A stretch of 64,000 nucleotides of DNA from NCBI RefSeq assembly GCF_003096575.1, contig NZ_QEKT01000005.1, forward strand, positions 1 through 64,000, in the 5' to 3' direction. Made by a program: the position numbers and the translations under genes. The number at the start of each line of letters is the position of its first letter. The stretch's first letter is position 1. Below, piece after piece: positions 41,421 through 50,987 of the stretch. Origin of the DNA: Convivina intestini (GTDB lineage: Bacteria; Bacillota; Bacilli; Lactobacillales; Lactobacillaceae). The notes under the pieces were generated by a model, which saw only the letters and a list, made by a program, of their open reading frames with translations, made no database searches and had not been told where the DNA came from.

Positions 41421-42775
41421 CAATTTTCTCCTTGTTCAAATGCTTCCTGCAGGGCTTGGGTGTAAACTTCCCCACGGACTTCAAAGTTATCATACTGATC
41501 CCAACTAGCTGCAGCAGGAGAAAGTAAGACTACATCGCCTGGTTGCGCTAATTTAATGGCCATCGGTGCTGCACGTTCCACATCAATAGCAGTAATGACT
41601 GGTAGGTGTTGAGATCGAGCTAATTCCACTACCTTTTGTTGCGTTTGTCCAAAGGCAATGACCCCTTTGACATGCTTTAAATTAGGTGCTAAGCGCATCA
41701 AATCATCCCCACGGTCCAAGCCGCCTGCTAACCAAATTGTTGGCTTAGTGAAGCTATCTAAAGCCGCTTGGGTTGCTTCAATATCAGTTGCTTTCGAGTC
41801 ATTATAATAAGCCACACCATCTCGGTCAAAGAGATGCTGCAAACGATGAGGTACTCCACCAAAACTTTTTAGGACTGCTGCCATCGCCGTAGTAGGGACG
41901 CCAGCTAGTTGGGCAACTGCCACTGCTGCTAGAATATTTTCTAGATTTTGTGGGCCCACCAGACGGATTTGATTCAATGGCAAAACTGTCTGTCCATCAA
42001 CGATTAGGTCAGTTTGATTTACGTGGGCAAAGGTTGGACTTTCCTGGCGTGAAAATTCATAAACTTGCGCAGCTGTTTTAGTCGCAAAGTCAGGACTATC
42101 AGCTCCTTGGGCATTGAGAACCAAAACTTGGTCAGGACGCTGATCTTTGGTAATCCGAAACTTTGCCGCTACATAGTTTTCCCGGGTTTTATGGTAATCA
42201 ATGTGGTTGGTAAAGATATTGGTAATCAAGGCAATATCCGGTTGAATAGCCGGAATTCCCAACAATTGGAAACTTGAAAGCTCTAATAGGAGCGTATCCG
42301 AAGACTTTAAGGCACCGACCACCTCACATACTGGTGTACCGATATTACCGGCAACTGTGACTGAGACCCCTGCTGTTTTTAACATTTCACCGATTAATGA
42401 AGTGGTGGTGGTCTTTCCATTGGAACCTGTGACCGTAATTAAACGTCCTTGGAAAGTTGATAGGGCAACGGCAACTTCGGTTAAAATTGGTATTTTTAGT
42501 ACTAATGCCTTTTGAACCAGGGGATGATCATAATTAATTCCTGGATTTTTAACAATGTAGGCAAAATCAGGCGAAAGTTGTTCAGCTTGATCACCAATGA
42601 CAAATTCAACACCGGCTGCTAATAACTGCTGATAGTCAGTATCATCTGGATAAGGATCACGATTAATCACTGTTACCTTGGCCCCTAAATCTAATAAGCG
42701 CTTGGCTGCTGCCTTACCGGAGCGGGCCCAGCCAAAAACTAAAACTTTCTTTTCGTTAAATACTAATTGTCCCAT
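41420..42775 (-). CDS. murD: UDP-N-acetylmuramoylalanine--D-glutamate ligase
   Basis: Cytosolic Mur ligase adding D-Glu to UDP-MurNAc-L-Ala. The 451 residues have an N-terminal UDP-binding domain (VLVFGWARSGKAAAKRLLDL), the ATP-binding P-loop TVTGSNGKTTTTSLIGEM (about 112-129), LELSSFQLLG with the catalytic Glu, NIFTNHIDYH, and the C-terminal YNDSKATDIEATQ (carbamylated-Lys ligase region nearby) and AGGLDRGDD. It lies 46 bases after mraY, and its stop overlaps the start of murG. Confidence 0.97.
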   Translation of the reverse strand: MGQLVFNEKKVLVFGWARSGKAAAKRLLDLGAKVTVINRDPYPDDTDYQQLLAAGVEFVIGDQAEQLSPDFAYIVKNPGINYDHPLVQKALVLKIPILTEVAVALSTFQGRLITVTGSNGKTTTTSLIGEMLKTAGVSVTVAGNIGTPVCEVVGALKSSDTLLLELSSFQLLGIPAIQPDIALITNIFTNHIDYHKTRENYVAAKFRITKDQRPDQVLVLNAQGADSPDFATKTAAQVYEFSRQESPTFAHVNQTDLIVDGQTVLPLNQIRLVGPQNLENILAAVAVAQLAGVPTTAMAAVLKSFGGVPHRLQHLFDRDGVAYYNDSKATDIEATQAALDSFTKPTIWLAGGLDRGDDLMRLAPNLKHVKGVIAFGQTQQKVVELARSQHLPVITAIDVERAAPMAIKLAQPGDVVLLSPAAASWDQYDNFEVRGEVYTQALQEAFEQGEN

Positions 42776-42821
42776 TTAATAATTACTTCCTATCCAAATA
42801 TGTACTGTGGTAAAACCACAA

Positions 42822-43784
42822 TTAACCGATAACATTAACACCAATAACAGCAAGGACGAGGGTAATCGCCCAGAAAAAACCATCAATTTGCCATTCTGAC
42901 CAGCCCATTTTTTCAAAGGTGTGGTGAATAGGTGCCATCGGAAAGACGCGCTTATGATAAAAATGATAACTGAAAGTCTGGATAATAACGGACAAGGTTT
43001 CAATGACAAAAACCAGCCCAAACCAGAGAAGCGATAAGGAGGCATGCAAGAGAATTGACTCAATCGCTAAACCAGCCCCCAGTGCTAAGGAACCTGTATC
43101 TCCCATGAATATTTTAGCCTTGGGATGGTTATAAAATAGAAAACCGATTAAAGCGGCCATGAGAGCAAAATTAAATGTTAAAATGCTAGGATTTCCTGCT
43201 CGCCAAGCCAAAATGGTAAAGGCACCATAAACGATTAGGGCTGTTCCAGCCAATAAACCATCCAAGCCATCGGTCAAATTAGTGGCATTAGACCAACCAA
43301 CTAACCAGAACCAGAGGAAGAAGAAATAGAAGATACCAAGGTTGACTGGACCAACCCAGGGAATGGTAATGATGAAAGGAACTTTGAGGGCCCACATTAG
43401 CAACATCATCAAAACGGCACTCAAGGTCTGAGCCAACAGTTTCGGTTTGAAAGCAAAGCCCTCATCGGCATGCCGAATTAATTTTAAGGCATCATCAATA
43501 CCACCAATCGCGGCAAAAGATCCCACTGCCACAATCAAAATCAAGGTCCAAGTGAAACTGGTCCAACTTTGATAAGAACTAGGCATACAAAGAGTGGCAA
43601 TAATTGTTGCTGCGATAAATAAAGCACCACCCATGCTAGGCGTTCCGGCCTTAGCACGATGATCAGGCCCTAATTTACGAATAACAGCTTGCTCTTTTGA
43701 CTGTCGTAAAAACTTAATGACAAAGGGCATTCCTCCTACCGTGATAATCAGGGCAATCAAAAACACCAAAAAATTCTCCTTCAT
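42822..43784 (-). CDS. mraY: Phospho-N-acetylmuramoyl-pentapeptide-transferase
   Basis: Integral membrane enzyme making lipid I. About ten membrane helices are visible in 320 residues. Catalytic and signature segments: DHRAKAGTPSMGGALF (about 42-57), the TNLTDGLDGLLAG loop (about 167-179) with the DDD-type Asp cluster completed by GGIDDALKLIRH (about 94-105) and KIFMGDTGSLALGA (about 224-237). AGGGGG precedes the ATG. It lies between pbp2x and murD. Confidence 0.97.
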   Translation of the reverse strand: MKENFLVFLIALIITVGGMPFVIKFLRQSKEQAVIRKLGPDHRAKAGTPSMGGALFIAATIIATLCMPSSYQSWTSFTWTLILIVAVGSFAAIGGIDDALKLIRHADEGFAFKPKLLAQTLSAVLMMLLMWALKVPFIITIPWVGPVNLGIFYFFFLWFWLVGWSNATNLTDGLDGLLAGTALIVYGAFTILAWRAGNPSILTFNFALMAALIGFLFYNHPKAKIFMGDTGSLALGAGLAIESILLHASLSLLWFGLVFVIETLSVIIQTFSYHFYHKRVFPMAPIHHTFEKMGWSEWQIDGFFWAITLVLAVIGVNVIG

Positions 43785-43793
43785 TATTTCCCC

Positions 43794-45932
43794 CTACTCT
43801 TTTTCCTTTAACTCGACGCTTACAACCGACTGACCATTCACTTCTTGACCGGCTTCCATACTCTGTTTGGTAATAAAACCTGTGCCATCAGTCTTAAGGT
43901 TAAAACCAGTCTCATTGGCGTAGCGTTGTGCTTCAGCCAAGCTCCACCCGTCCATATTTGGTAATAACGTTTTACCGTTAGCCTTTAGAATGATCAATTG
44001 ATCTTTGAGGGCATAACTACCAGCCGAAACTGACTGCGTCTTAACCCGACCAGTTGAACCGACCACAGCAACCCGTAAACCAGCCTTTTCTAGCTTACCA
44101 CGAGCATCATCAATTGATTGACCGGTAACTTGCGGTAATTTAACTTCATTTGTTTTTGATTTTACCGCACTCTTGCTATCATTCAAAGCCTGGAGCATGA
44201 CCGGCCGAAAAACTTTATTCAACGTGAGCTGAATGTTAGGATCAGGGAAAACTTTTGGCTGGCGGACCGACACATACATAATGAAGCGCGGATTTTCTTC
44301 TGGGACAATCGTCATGACCGAATGAATATCATTATTCAAGCCATCTAAATAACGACCATTTTCTGAAATTTGAGCCGTTCCGGTCTTGGCTGAAATTTGA
44401 TAACCAGCATCGCGTAAATCATACTGCTTGGCTGTTCCAGTTTCTTGATTAACAACATCTGTCATGTACTTACGAACTTCTTTAGCAGTGGCAGCAGTTA
44501 TCGGCTGCCCCACGGTTGTGGTTTTGCCTTGATATAGGGTTTTACCAGTTTTAGAATCGGCCACTTTTTCAACCAGATATGGTTTTACCTCTTTACCATT
44601 ATTGGCAATCGCACTATAGGCTTGCAATAGTTGTAAAGTAGTCACGTTAATCGCCTGTCCGTAAGCGGTATTGGCCTGGTCAATGGCCTGTTGGAAGGAA
44701 ATTGACCCACTGGCTTCATTTGGTAAATCTGAATGGGTCGGCTCTAAGAAATGGAAACGATCGATATACTTTTTCCAAGTTGTCGCCCCCAAAGATTGTT
44801 CAATGTGGGCAAAGGCCACATTCGAAGAACGCCAATAACCTTCTCGGTAGGTTAGCACCCCTTCATTTTGCCCAAAGGCATCAACAATTCGGCCCCCATC
44901 AATGTTCAAACTTCCGGATTGGTAGGTGTCATTAGGGTGCCATTTACCTTCTTGGATGGCAGCCGCTAGGGTGATGGTTTTCATTGTTGATCCTGGTTCA
45001 AAGGTCGATTGGTTTAACAAATTCACCCAGTTATCTTTTAAGCCATCTTGCGAGTTGGGATCAAAATTTGGTCGCTGAGTCGCCGCTAAAATTTTACCGG
45101 TCTTACTATCCATCAAAACCGCCATTGCAGACTTAGCTTTGGTACCATCAAACATGACATCCATTCGATTTTCCAAAGTAGTTTGTAACTTTTCATCCAG
45201 AGTTAAGGTAACATTATCACCGTTTTTAACTTGATTTTGTCCTTGTGACACCTGATTACCCAGATAATCCTTGACGCCATCCTTACCCTTTAAACTCTTA
45301 TTACGGGTATCTTCAATCCCTAAAATACCATTCAGGGTATTTTTACCAAAGGCATTGGTAATCGAGTTGGTTAAACCAATAATATGGGAAGCCATCCGAT
45401 TATTAGGGTAATAACGAGCCGGCTGCGGGATAAAGCCTACTCCCGTTAGTTTCATCGCCTTAATTTTATTGTATTGGTCTATATTTAGGCCTTTACCGGC
45501 TGTACCAAACTCAACTTGCAATTTATTGCTATCTAAGCGTTTTAAAATATCATCCTCAGATAAATCAATCACTGAACTTAATTTCTTGGCAGTTTCTTTT
45601 TTATCTTGAACATACTTGGGTTTCTTACCATCAAACTGATTTTTATCTAAAACGGCATATAAATCATAAACCGTACTGTTATCAGCTAAAACTTCGCCAT
45701 CAGTAGAAAAAATTCGCCCCCGCGTAGCAGCTACCATCTGCTCTTGCATAAAGGCTTGACGGGTTGCCGTGGTTAAATTATGTGAATTAACTCGCTTTAA
45801 GGTAGCAATTTGTAACAAACGTAAGCCCATAATCAAAATTAGCAATCCAGTCGCAATCAACAGAAAAAAGCCAAAAAATTTGGCATTTTTTGACACTCTT
45901 CGATTGGATAGACGCTTAATTTTTTTACTCAT
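43794..45932 (-). CDS. Penicillin-binding protein 2X (septal transpeptidase) with PASTA domains
   Basis: Class B PBP, the FtsI/PBP2x transpeptidase of septal peptidoglycan (712 residues). One N-terminal membrane helix (FFGFFLLIATGLLILIMGLR, about 19-38), a dimerisation domain, the transpeptidase motifs STMK (in FEPGSTMKT, about residue 313), SSN (WRSSNVAF) and KTGTAQ (about 512), and two C-terminal PASTA domains (VKLPQVTGQSIDDARGKLEK and LLPNMDGWSLAEAQRYAN) are all present. It lies between ftsL (five bases) and mraY (nine bases). Confidence 0.96.
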   Translation of the reverse strand: MSKKIKRLSNRRVSKNAKFFGFFLLIATGLLILIMGLRLLQIATLKRVNSHNLTTATRQAFMQEQMVAATRGRIFSTDGEVLADNSTVYDLYAVLDKNQFDGKKPKYVQDKKETAKKLSSVIDLSEDDILKRLDSNKLQVEFGTAGKGLNIDQYNKIKAMKLTGVGFIPQPARYYPNNRMASHIIGLTNSITNAFGKNTLNGILGIEDTRNKSLKGKDGVKDYLGNQVSQGQNQVKNGDNVTLTLDEKLQTTLENRMDVMFDGTKAKSAMAVLMDSKTGKILAATQRPNFDPNSQDGLKDNWVNLLNQSTFEPGSTMKTITLAAAIQEGKWHPNDTYQSGSLNIDGGRIVDAFGQNEGVLTYREGYWRSSNVAFAHIEQSLGATTWKKYIDRFHFLEPTHSDLPNEASGSISFQQAIDQANTAYGQAINVTTLQLLQAYSAIANNGKEVKPYLVEKVADSKTGKTLYQGKTTTVGQPITAATAKEVRKYMTDVVNQETGTAKQYDLRDAGYQISAKTGTAQISENGRYLDGLNNDIHSVMTIVPEENPRFIMYVSVRQPKVFPDPNIQLTLNKVFRPVMLQALNDSKSAVKSKTNEVKLPQVTGQSIDDARGKLEKAGLRVAVVGSTGRVKTQSVSAGSYALKDQLIILKANGKTLLPNMDGWSLAEAQRYANETGFNLKTDGTGFITKQSMEAGQEVNGQSVVSVELKEKE

Positions 45933-45937
45933 AATAG

Positions 45938-46303
45938 TTATTGATTAATATTACGGACGCTATCACCCGTCTGTGACATTTTTGATTTTTTAGCAACATC
46001 ATCTAAATTCTGACGGTTTATTTTTTTTTGAATATCAGCCCTCAAACTATCATTATCTTGCTTAATTTGAGTCATTTTACGCTGCGTTTGGACATTCTTT
46101 TGAAGCACATTATCGGTTTGAACACTAGTATAAACTGTAGCCAACATAATTATTAGCGTTCCCAAAGCAAAGCCAAAAACTAAACGCCGTTCATTTTTAG
46201 TCCAAACCGCGGCTTTATAGCGTTTCAAAACTTTCTTTTTAGCTGGTTTATTAGAAAAATCACGGGCTAAATTAGCGGTCCGGTAACTTGGATTTTGTGC
46301 CAT
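45938..46303 (-). CDS. ftsL: Cell division protein FtsL
   Basis: Small bitopic divisome protein (121 residues) that forms a complex with FtsQ and FtsB/DivIC. A basic cytosolic region (KPAKKKVLKRYKAAVWTKNE) is followed by one membrane helix (LVFGFALGTLIIMLATVYTS, about 41-60) and an extracellular coiled coil (VLQKNVQTQRKMTQIKQDND and on to about 110). Sequence is poorly conserved in the family; the call rests on topology and position between rsmH and pbp2x. Confidence 0.9.
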   Translation of the reverse strand: MAQNPSYRTANLARDFSNKPAKKKVLKRYKAAVWTKNERRLVFGFALGTLIIMLATVYTSVQTDNVLQKNVQTQRKMTQIKQDNDSLRADIQKKINRQNLDDVAKKSKMSQTGDSVRNINQ

Positions 46304-46314
46304 AAGATTAACTC

Positions 46315-47268
46315 CTAATCCTTTGAAAAATGAATCCGCTCAATTGCACGTAACTGAGCTGACTGGGCGCGATGATTGTTTTGAATTTCGCTTTCACTGG
46401 GTTTAATTGCCTTACGGCTTAACAAGCGATAATCAGCTTCAAACTGGCCAGGTAGGACTGGCAGTTCGGCCGGTAAATCCGGTCCACTCGCTTTTTCACG
46501 AAACATTTGCTTTACTAAGCGATCTTCTAACGACTGAAAGGTAATTACGCTGACACGTCCCTGTAAGTCCAATAATTCTAAGGCCTGCGTTAAAGAATCT
46601 TCCAAAGCACCTAATTCGTCATTAACTGCAATTCTCAGCGCTTGAAATGTTCGCTTAGCCGGATGTCCGCCGTGACGACGAGCTGGCGCTGGAATAGCTT
46701 CTTTAATAACCTCAACCAATTCTAGTGTGGTATCAATACTTTTTACTTGCCGACTTTGCTCAATTTTACGAGCAACCTGCTTAGGAAATCGATCTTCACC
46801 ATAACGACTTAAAATACGATAGAGGTCTTGAAAGGACCACTGGTTGACAATCTGCCAAGCTGTTAAAGTCTGCCGCTGATCCATGCGCATATCTAACTGC
46901 GCATCATGATTATAGGAAAAGCCACGCTGACCATCATCAAATTGAACCGAACTGACCCCTAAATCATAGAGGACTCCATCAACGTGTTTAACCTGCTGAT
47001 TAGCTAAAGCTGACTTTAAATCACGAAAATTTTGATGTACTAGTACTAATTTACCAGCCGCAATCTCAGTGGCATACTGGTCTTGATTGTAGGCAATGGC
47101 CACATCATCTTGATCAAAACTGTATAAACGCCCAGTTTCTAGCTGTTTAAGGATTTCACCGGTATGACCACCACCACCTAAAGTAGCATCGACATAAATA
47201 CCATCTGGTTTGATCGCTAAAAATTCAACGGCCTCTTTTAATAGGACGGTTACGTGTTCAAATGCCAT
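46315..47268 (-). CDS. rsmH: 16S rRNA m4C1402 methyltransferase
   Basis: RsmH (MraW) methylates the N4 of C1402 in the decoding centre. The 317 residues have [20 protein letters not shown] opening, SAM motif [17 protein letters not shown] (about 25-40), [21 protein letters not shown] and the C-terminal [13 protein letters not shown]-type motif (here [17 protein letters not shown]) plus [11 protein letters not shown]-type end. Second gene of the dcw cluster, 26 bases after mraZ. Confidence 0.97.
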   Translation of the reverse strand: MAFEHVTVLLKEAVEFLAIKPDGIYVDATLGGGGHTGEILKQLETGRLYSFDQDDVAIAYNQDQYATEIAAGKLVLVHQNFRDLKSALANQQVKHVDGVLYDLGVSSVQFDDGQRGFSYNHDAQLDMRMDQRQTLTAWQIVNQWSFQDLYRILSRYGEDRFPKQVARKIEQSRQVKSIDTTLELVEVIKEAIPAPARRHGGHPAKRTFQALRIAVNDELGALEDSLTQALELLDLQGRVSVITFQSLEDRLVKQMFREKASGPDLPAELPVLPGQFEADYRLLSRKAIKPSESEIQNNHRAQSAQLRAIERIHFSKD

Positions 47269-47294
47269 TATGTCTCCTTACTCGTATGCAGGCC

Positions 47295-47726
47295 TTAAAA
47301 GTCAAAATCAACCAAACCTTCAGCAATTTCGTCAAAGTCTTCAGCAGTAGCTTGGGTATAGTTTTGCCAATTTTGGCTACTCCAAATTTCAAAGCTATCA
47401 CCCGCTCCGGTAATGACCACATCTTTATCTAACTGGGCGTGCTGTCGTAAATTACTGGGGATCACAATTCGGCCTTGTTTATCAAATTCAGCCTCTAAGG
47501 CCCCCGCCATGACAAAGCGTTTGAAAGCCCGGGCTTCTTTTTTACCAATCGGTAGTTGATTTAAATGTTTTTCAAGATTTTCCCAAACATCGCGGGGCAT
47601 GGCCCGCAAGGCATGCTCCATCCACTTAGTAATGACAAAACTATCCCCCAGTTGATGGCGGAATTTAGCAGGAATAATCAGGCGACCCTTAGTATCAACG
47701 GTATGTGAATATTCTCCCATGAACAT
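47295..47726 (-). CDS. mraZ: Transcriptional regulator MraZ
   Basis: AbrB-fold DNA-binding protein that autoregulates the dcw operon. The 143 residues show the two DXXXR-type repeats: VDTKGRLIIPAKFRHQLGDS (about 11-30) and FDKQGRIVIPSNLRQHAQLD (about 80-99). Start at 47726 with GGAGG nine bases upstream. Four GTGG repeats, the expected MraZ operator, lie in the 40-base stretch upstream. Confidence 0.96.
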   Translation of the reverse strand: MFMGEYSHTVDTKGRLIIPAKFRHQLGDSFVITKWMEHALRAMPRDVWENLEKHLNQLPIGKKEARAFKRFVMAGALEAEFDKQGRIVIPSNLRQHAQLDKDVVITGAGDSFEIWSSQNWQNYTQATAEDFDEIAEGLVDFDF

Positions 47727-47764
47727 AAGAATCGCCTCCTTTCCTCTGCTTTACTAAGATTAAT

Positions 47765-47805
47765 TTACCACATTCCCCCACTTTCCTCCACTTTTTTACC
47801 ACTTA
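47765..47805 (-). promoter_or_regulatory. MraZ-binding repeats upstream of mraZ
   Basis: On the minus strand four GTGG copies occur at 47799-47802, 47788-47791, 47778-47781 and 47768-47771, with 11, 10 and 10 base spacing, three of them preceded by A/T-rich bases as in AAAGTGG. Helically phased repeats of this kind before mraZ are the known binding site of the MraZ octamer. They predict autorepression of the whole division cluster. Confidence 0.82.
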
Positions 47806-47823
47806 GTTTCAATTAGAGACCAT

Positions 47824-47863
47824 AAAAAAAATCTTAAGAACTAATTAAGTCCTTAAGATTTTT
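47824..47863. terminator. Terminator between the DUF3397-type gene and mraZ
   Basis: AATCTTAAG (about 47829-47837) pairs with CTTAAGATT (47851-47859), with T-runs on both strands. It follows the stop of the upstream small membrane protein gene. Confidence 0.85.
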
Positions 47864-48205
47864 TTATTTTTTTAAATAAATGGCCACAATCACAACTACT
47901 AATTCAGCTAAAATCGCCACCAAGGCAGACCATTGCCAATATTTATGAAAAAAAACATGCACTGGCCAATCCTTTCCCAATAACCACCAAGAAAAAACCA
48001 AACCAAGAAATAACCATATTCCTAAGATGAATGGTAAATATGACACCCCAAAAGCTAATCCCATCGTCATATAGAGGGCAATCCAGCTCGGGAATACGGC
48101 TAAATCAAAAAAGGTTATCTGTCGCCAGGTACGAAAAAAGTGCCTACAAAAGTACAATAAGATTAAAATTCCTAACAGGCCCAAGGCCCAATATTTCCAA
48201 TCCAT
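47864..48205 (-). CDS. DUF3397-type small membrane protein (113 aa)
   Basis: Four hydrophobic segments span almost the whole protein: about 4-20 (YWALGLLGILILLYF), 30-45 (FFDLAVFPSWIALYM), 47-75 and 88-112. Size, topology and position just upstream of mraZ match the DUF3397 family of lactic acid bacteria; no function is known. The start at 48205 is chosen over the GTG at 48211 because GAGG lies five bases before the ATG. Confidence 0.75.
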   Translation of the reverse strand: MDWKYWALGLLGILILLYFCRHFFRTWRQITFFDLAVFPSWIALYMTMGLAFGVSYLPFILGIWLFLGLVFSWWLLGKDWPVHVFFHKYWQWSALVAILAELVVVIVAIYLKK

Positions 48206-48274
48206 AAACACCTCTAAATTTCAATTTTAAAAAATAATATGATACCATGTTACTATTCTAAGTGAGGGAAAGCT

Positions 48275-48481
48275 ATGGCAACGAATACAAAAAAAATTAA
48301 GATTAATAAAAAGTTAGCTGATGAAGTGACGGAACAATTAGATAAACGACCAATTCCCAAGGTCCAAAAAAAGGAAAAAACCAAGTTACATCGTTTAACC
48401 CTTTTCATGTCTTTTCTAATGGTCTTCATCATGGTTGGTGGTGTTATTTACGCCGCCGTAAGTGCCTTAGGCTTAATGTGA
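48275..48481 (+). CDS. Small single-pass membrane protein (68 aa)
   Basis: A lysine-rich soluble N-terminus (residues 1-42, many K, D, E) is followed by one membrane helix (LTLFMSFLMVFIMVGGVIYA, about 43-62). Lactic acid bacteria often carry a small DUF4044-type protein next to the DUF3397 gene, and this may be a longer relative. GAGGGAAAG precedes the ATG. It diverges from the DUF3397-type gene and ends at a strong terminator. Function is unknown. Confidence 0.75.
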   Translation: MATNTKKIKINKKLADEVTEQLDKRPIPKVQKKEKTKLHRLTLFMSFLMVFIMVGGVIYAAVSALGLM

Positions 48482-48495
48482 TTTTAAATGATAAA

Positions 48496-48557
48496 TAAAA
48501 AGTGGAACCGTGCCGGAGGAATTGATTTTCCAACCGCTACACAGTTCCACTTTTTTA
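48496..48557. terminator. Bidirectional terminator between the small membrane protein gene and fakA
   Basis: AAAAAGTGGAAC (48497-48508) pairs with GTTCCACTTTTT (48544-48555); the long loop has inner pairing (CCGGAGGAATT region). T-runs flank both sides. The minus-strand end overlaps the fakA stop. Confidence 0.82.
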
Positions 48558-50261
48558 TTCAACTGAAATTAAGAATGGATAAAGCGGTTGTTTACCATCA
48601 TGAATTTCAGTTTCTAAATCTTCATCGTAATCCTGAACCCACTTCATTAATGATTCGGCATCACGTTTTTTAGCATCTTGTCCGTAGATAACCGTAACAA
48701 TCTCGGAATCATCGTCTAGCATGGCTTGAATCGTGTCGGTAGCCACTGTCATAAGCTTTTTACCGACCACTTCAATCTCACCATCGACAATTCCTAACCA
48801 GTCACCATGTTGAATTTCGCGACCATTCAAGCTAGTATCTCGGACCGCCTGGGTAATTTGTGCTGACTTCACTTCTGCCAACAAGGCCGTCATTTCAGCC
48901 GCATTATCTGCCAAACTACCTTCAGGGTTATAGCCTAACATAGCCGATAATCCCTGTTGAACCGTTCGACTTTTGACAACTTCAACTGGCACACCAGCCA
49001 AATCCACGGACTGCTCCGCCGCCATGAAAATATTACTGTTATTAGGCAAAACAACCGCCGCCTTGGCGCCACTTTCTTGAATAGCTTGTACAATGTCAGC
49101 CGTTGATGGATTCATGGTTTGACCACCGCTAATAACGGTATAAACTCCTAAACTTCTAAAGAGTTCGGCCACACCATCTCCAGCGGCAACAGCGATGACG
49201 GCTACATCAGGGACCTTGGTTGCTTGAGGCACCTGACCACTTTGCTGGGCATCTTGGCGCTTTTGTTCATCAATAACAGCCTGTTGCTGATCACGCATAT
49301 TATCCACTTTGACCTTGACCAAAGAACCATACTCAGTTCCCCAATGTAGTACTGATCCTGGATCTTCAGTGTGAACATGCACTTTGACGATCTCATCATC
49401 ATTAATGACTAGCAAAGAATCGCCTAATTGGGCTAAATAATCATAAAACTCTTGATAATCAAACTGCTTATCAAACGTTGTTCCCCGGGCTATTTCGACC
49501 ATAATTTCGGTACAATAACCGTACTTAATATCAGCTGGATCCAAATTACTATCCGCCTGAGCACCGGCATGTAAGTTTTCAACCATCCGATCGAGTTCGG
49601 CATTATCAGGAGCCGTCAATTCATCTTCATTAAACTGGCCGCTAAGTACTTCATAAAAAGCACGGAGGACGAAAACTAGTCCCTGTCCACCAGAATCAAC
49701 TACACCGACCTCTTTTAAGACCGGTAATAAATCAGGAGTTGAGTCTAAGGCCGTCTGGGCAGCATCGGTTACAGCAGCCATCAAAGCCACAACATCATCG
49801 GTTTCTTTAGCACTTTGATTAGCTTGACTAGCTGCTTCACGAATGACTGTTAAAATTGTTCCCTCAGTCGGCTTCATCACCGACTTATAAGCCACTTGAG
49901 CAGCTTCCATTAAAGCGTCAGCCAAATCACGGGCCGACATAGTATCTTTATCAGCAACACTGTTGGCAAAACCACGAAAGATCTGCGATAAAATAACGCC
50001 CGAATTACCACGAGCGCCCATCAACAATCCCTTAGAAGTTGCCTTGGCCAAGGCCCCAATCTGAGTATCTAAGGCGTCACGCTCGTACTGAGCACCACTA
50101 GCCATCGATAAACTCATATTAGTTCCGGTATCACCATCTGGGACTGGGAAAACGTTTAATTTATTAATTTTTTCAGCATTAGCAGCTAACATGGCCGCAG
50201 CAGCATTAATCATTTTGCCAAATTCGACATTGGTTATGGTTGTTACTTTTTTACTTGTCAT
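48555..50261 (-). CDS. fakA: DAK2-domain fatty acid kinase-like protein
   Basis: FakA/YloV: ATP-binding subunit that phosphorylates fatty acids held by a FakB partner, for incorporation of exogenous lipids. The 568 residues have the DAK phosphate-binding motif FPVPDGDTGTNMSLSM (about 37-52), MGARGNSGVILSQIFRG (about 77-93), VDSGGQGLVFVL (about 186-197), a DegV-like middle domain and the C-terminal catalytic region ending SVIYGQDA-type (IVTVIYGQDAKKRDAE). It follows yloU by eight bases, the standard pair. Confidence 0.92.
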   Translation of the reverse strand: MTSKKVTTITNVEFGKMINAAAAMLAANAEKINKLNVFPVPDGDTGTNMSLSMASGAQYERDALDTQIGALAKATSKGLLMGARGNSGVILSQIFRGFANSVADKDTMSARDLADALMEAAQVAYKSVMKPTEGTILTVIREAASQANQSAKETDDVVALMAAVTDAAQTALDSTPDLLPVLKEVGVVDSGGQGLVFVLRAFYEVLSGQFNEDELTAPDNAELDRMVENLHAGAQADSNLDPADIKYGYCTEIMVEIARGTTFDKQFDYQEFYDYLAQLGDSLLVINDDEIVKVHVHTEDPGSVLHWGTEYGSLVKVKVDNMRDQQQAVIDEQKRQDAQQSGQVPQATKVPDVAVIAVAAGDGVAELFRSLGVYTVISGGQTMNPSTADIVQAIQESGAKAAVVLPNNSNIFMAAEQSVDLAGVPVEVVKSRTVQQGLSAMLGYNPEGSLADNAAEMTALLAEVKSAQITQAVRDTSLNGREIQHGDWLGIVDGEIEVVGKKLMTVATDTIQAMLDDDSEIVTVIYGQDAKKRDAESLMKWVQDYDEDLETEIHDGKQPLYPFLISVE

Positions 50262-50269
50262 GTTTCTTC

Positions 50270-50635
50270 CTAGCGATAGTCGCCCGTTTGAATGCCTTGA
50301 ATAATAATATTCACTTCGGCAGCCCGAACGCCTAATTGAGCGTCTAAATTATACTTAACCTTTTTTTGGACTGATTTTGAAATTTCAGCCAAGCGCATCC
50401 CATACTGAGCCACCACATAAACATCAACACTCAAGCCAATATTCTTTTGATGGACAACCACTCCGCGACCGTAGGTTTCTCGATTTAAAATCTGATCCAT
50501 TCCATCTCGCAAAGCGGCCCGAGAAGCCATGCCAACTACACCAGGATTAGCAATTGCTGCGCCGCCAACGATACTAGCGATAACATCATTTTCAATGTTA
50601 ATTTCGCCATTTTTGGTTTTAATTTTTATTGCCAT
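50270..50635 (-). CDS. Asp23/Gls24 family envelope stress protein (YloU)
   Basis: Asp23/YloU family protein of 121 residues. The pattern IVGGAAIANPGVVGMASRA, GRGVVVHQKNIGLSVDVYVV and VRAAEVNIIIQGIQ is typical. Proteins of this family attach to the membrane or act in cell-wall stress; the YloU branch next to fakA has no settled function. AAAGAAAT-type weak ribosome site upstream. First gene of the yloU-fakA operon, divergent from nothing: rpmB upstream is on the same strand but ends at a terminator. Confidence 0.9.
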   Translation of the reverse strand: MAIKIKTKNGEINIENDVIASIVGGAAIANPGVVGMASRAALRDGMDQILNRETYGRGVVVHQKNIGLSVDVYVVAQYGMRLAEISKSVQKKVKYNLDAQLGVRAAEVNIIIQGIQTGDYR

Positions 50636-50754
50636 TTCTTTCAGTGATAAGGAATATTACTATTCCCTATTTTCCTTCCAGTCCGTACTTGCTGCCTTCT
50701 ATTGTATCATATTCAACCAGTTCGATTATTGATAAGCTCGAGGATAAATTCACA

Positions 50755-50784
50755 AAATAAAAAAGCCACTGAATAGTGACTTTT
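50755..50784 (-). terminator. Terminator after rpmB
   Basis: On the minus strand AAAAGTCACT pairs with AGTGGCTTTT (one wobble) around ATTC, followed by a T-run. Confidence 0.85.
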
Positions 50785-50786
50785 CA

Positions 50787-50987
50787 TTAAACACGTTCAA
50801 TGGAACCGTTCTTCAACCCAGCCTTTAAAGTCCGTGCTGTCAAATAAACTTTTTTAGGTGCAGAACCATTAATTTTAACCGTTACTTTTTGCAAGTTAGG
50901 CTTCCAACTACGACGACTTGAGTTAAGTGCGTGTGAACGTTGGTTACCGAAACGTGTACGTGCGCCAGTAATAGCATCCTTTGCCAT
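50787..50987 (-). CDS. rpmB: 50S ribosomal protein L28
   Basis: L28 of the large subunit, 66 residues in the shown start. [21 protein letters not shown] matches the family (first 20 shown as [20 protein letters not shown]), then [10 protein letters not shown] and [16 protein letters not shown]. The start is the ATG at 50987, with AAAGGAGGG seven bases upstream; TTG at 50993 would fall inside that spacing. No zinc-binding cysteines are present, so it is the C-minus form. Confidence 0.97.
   Translation of the reverse strand: MAKDAITGARTRFGNQRSHALNSSRRSWKPNLQKVTVKINGSAPKKVYLTARTLKAGLKNGSIERV

Noticed and set aside
48488-48673. Plus-strand ORF after the small membrane protein gene
   Set aside because: It runs through the terminator hairpin into fakA on the other strand.
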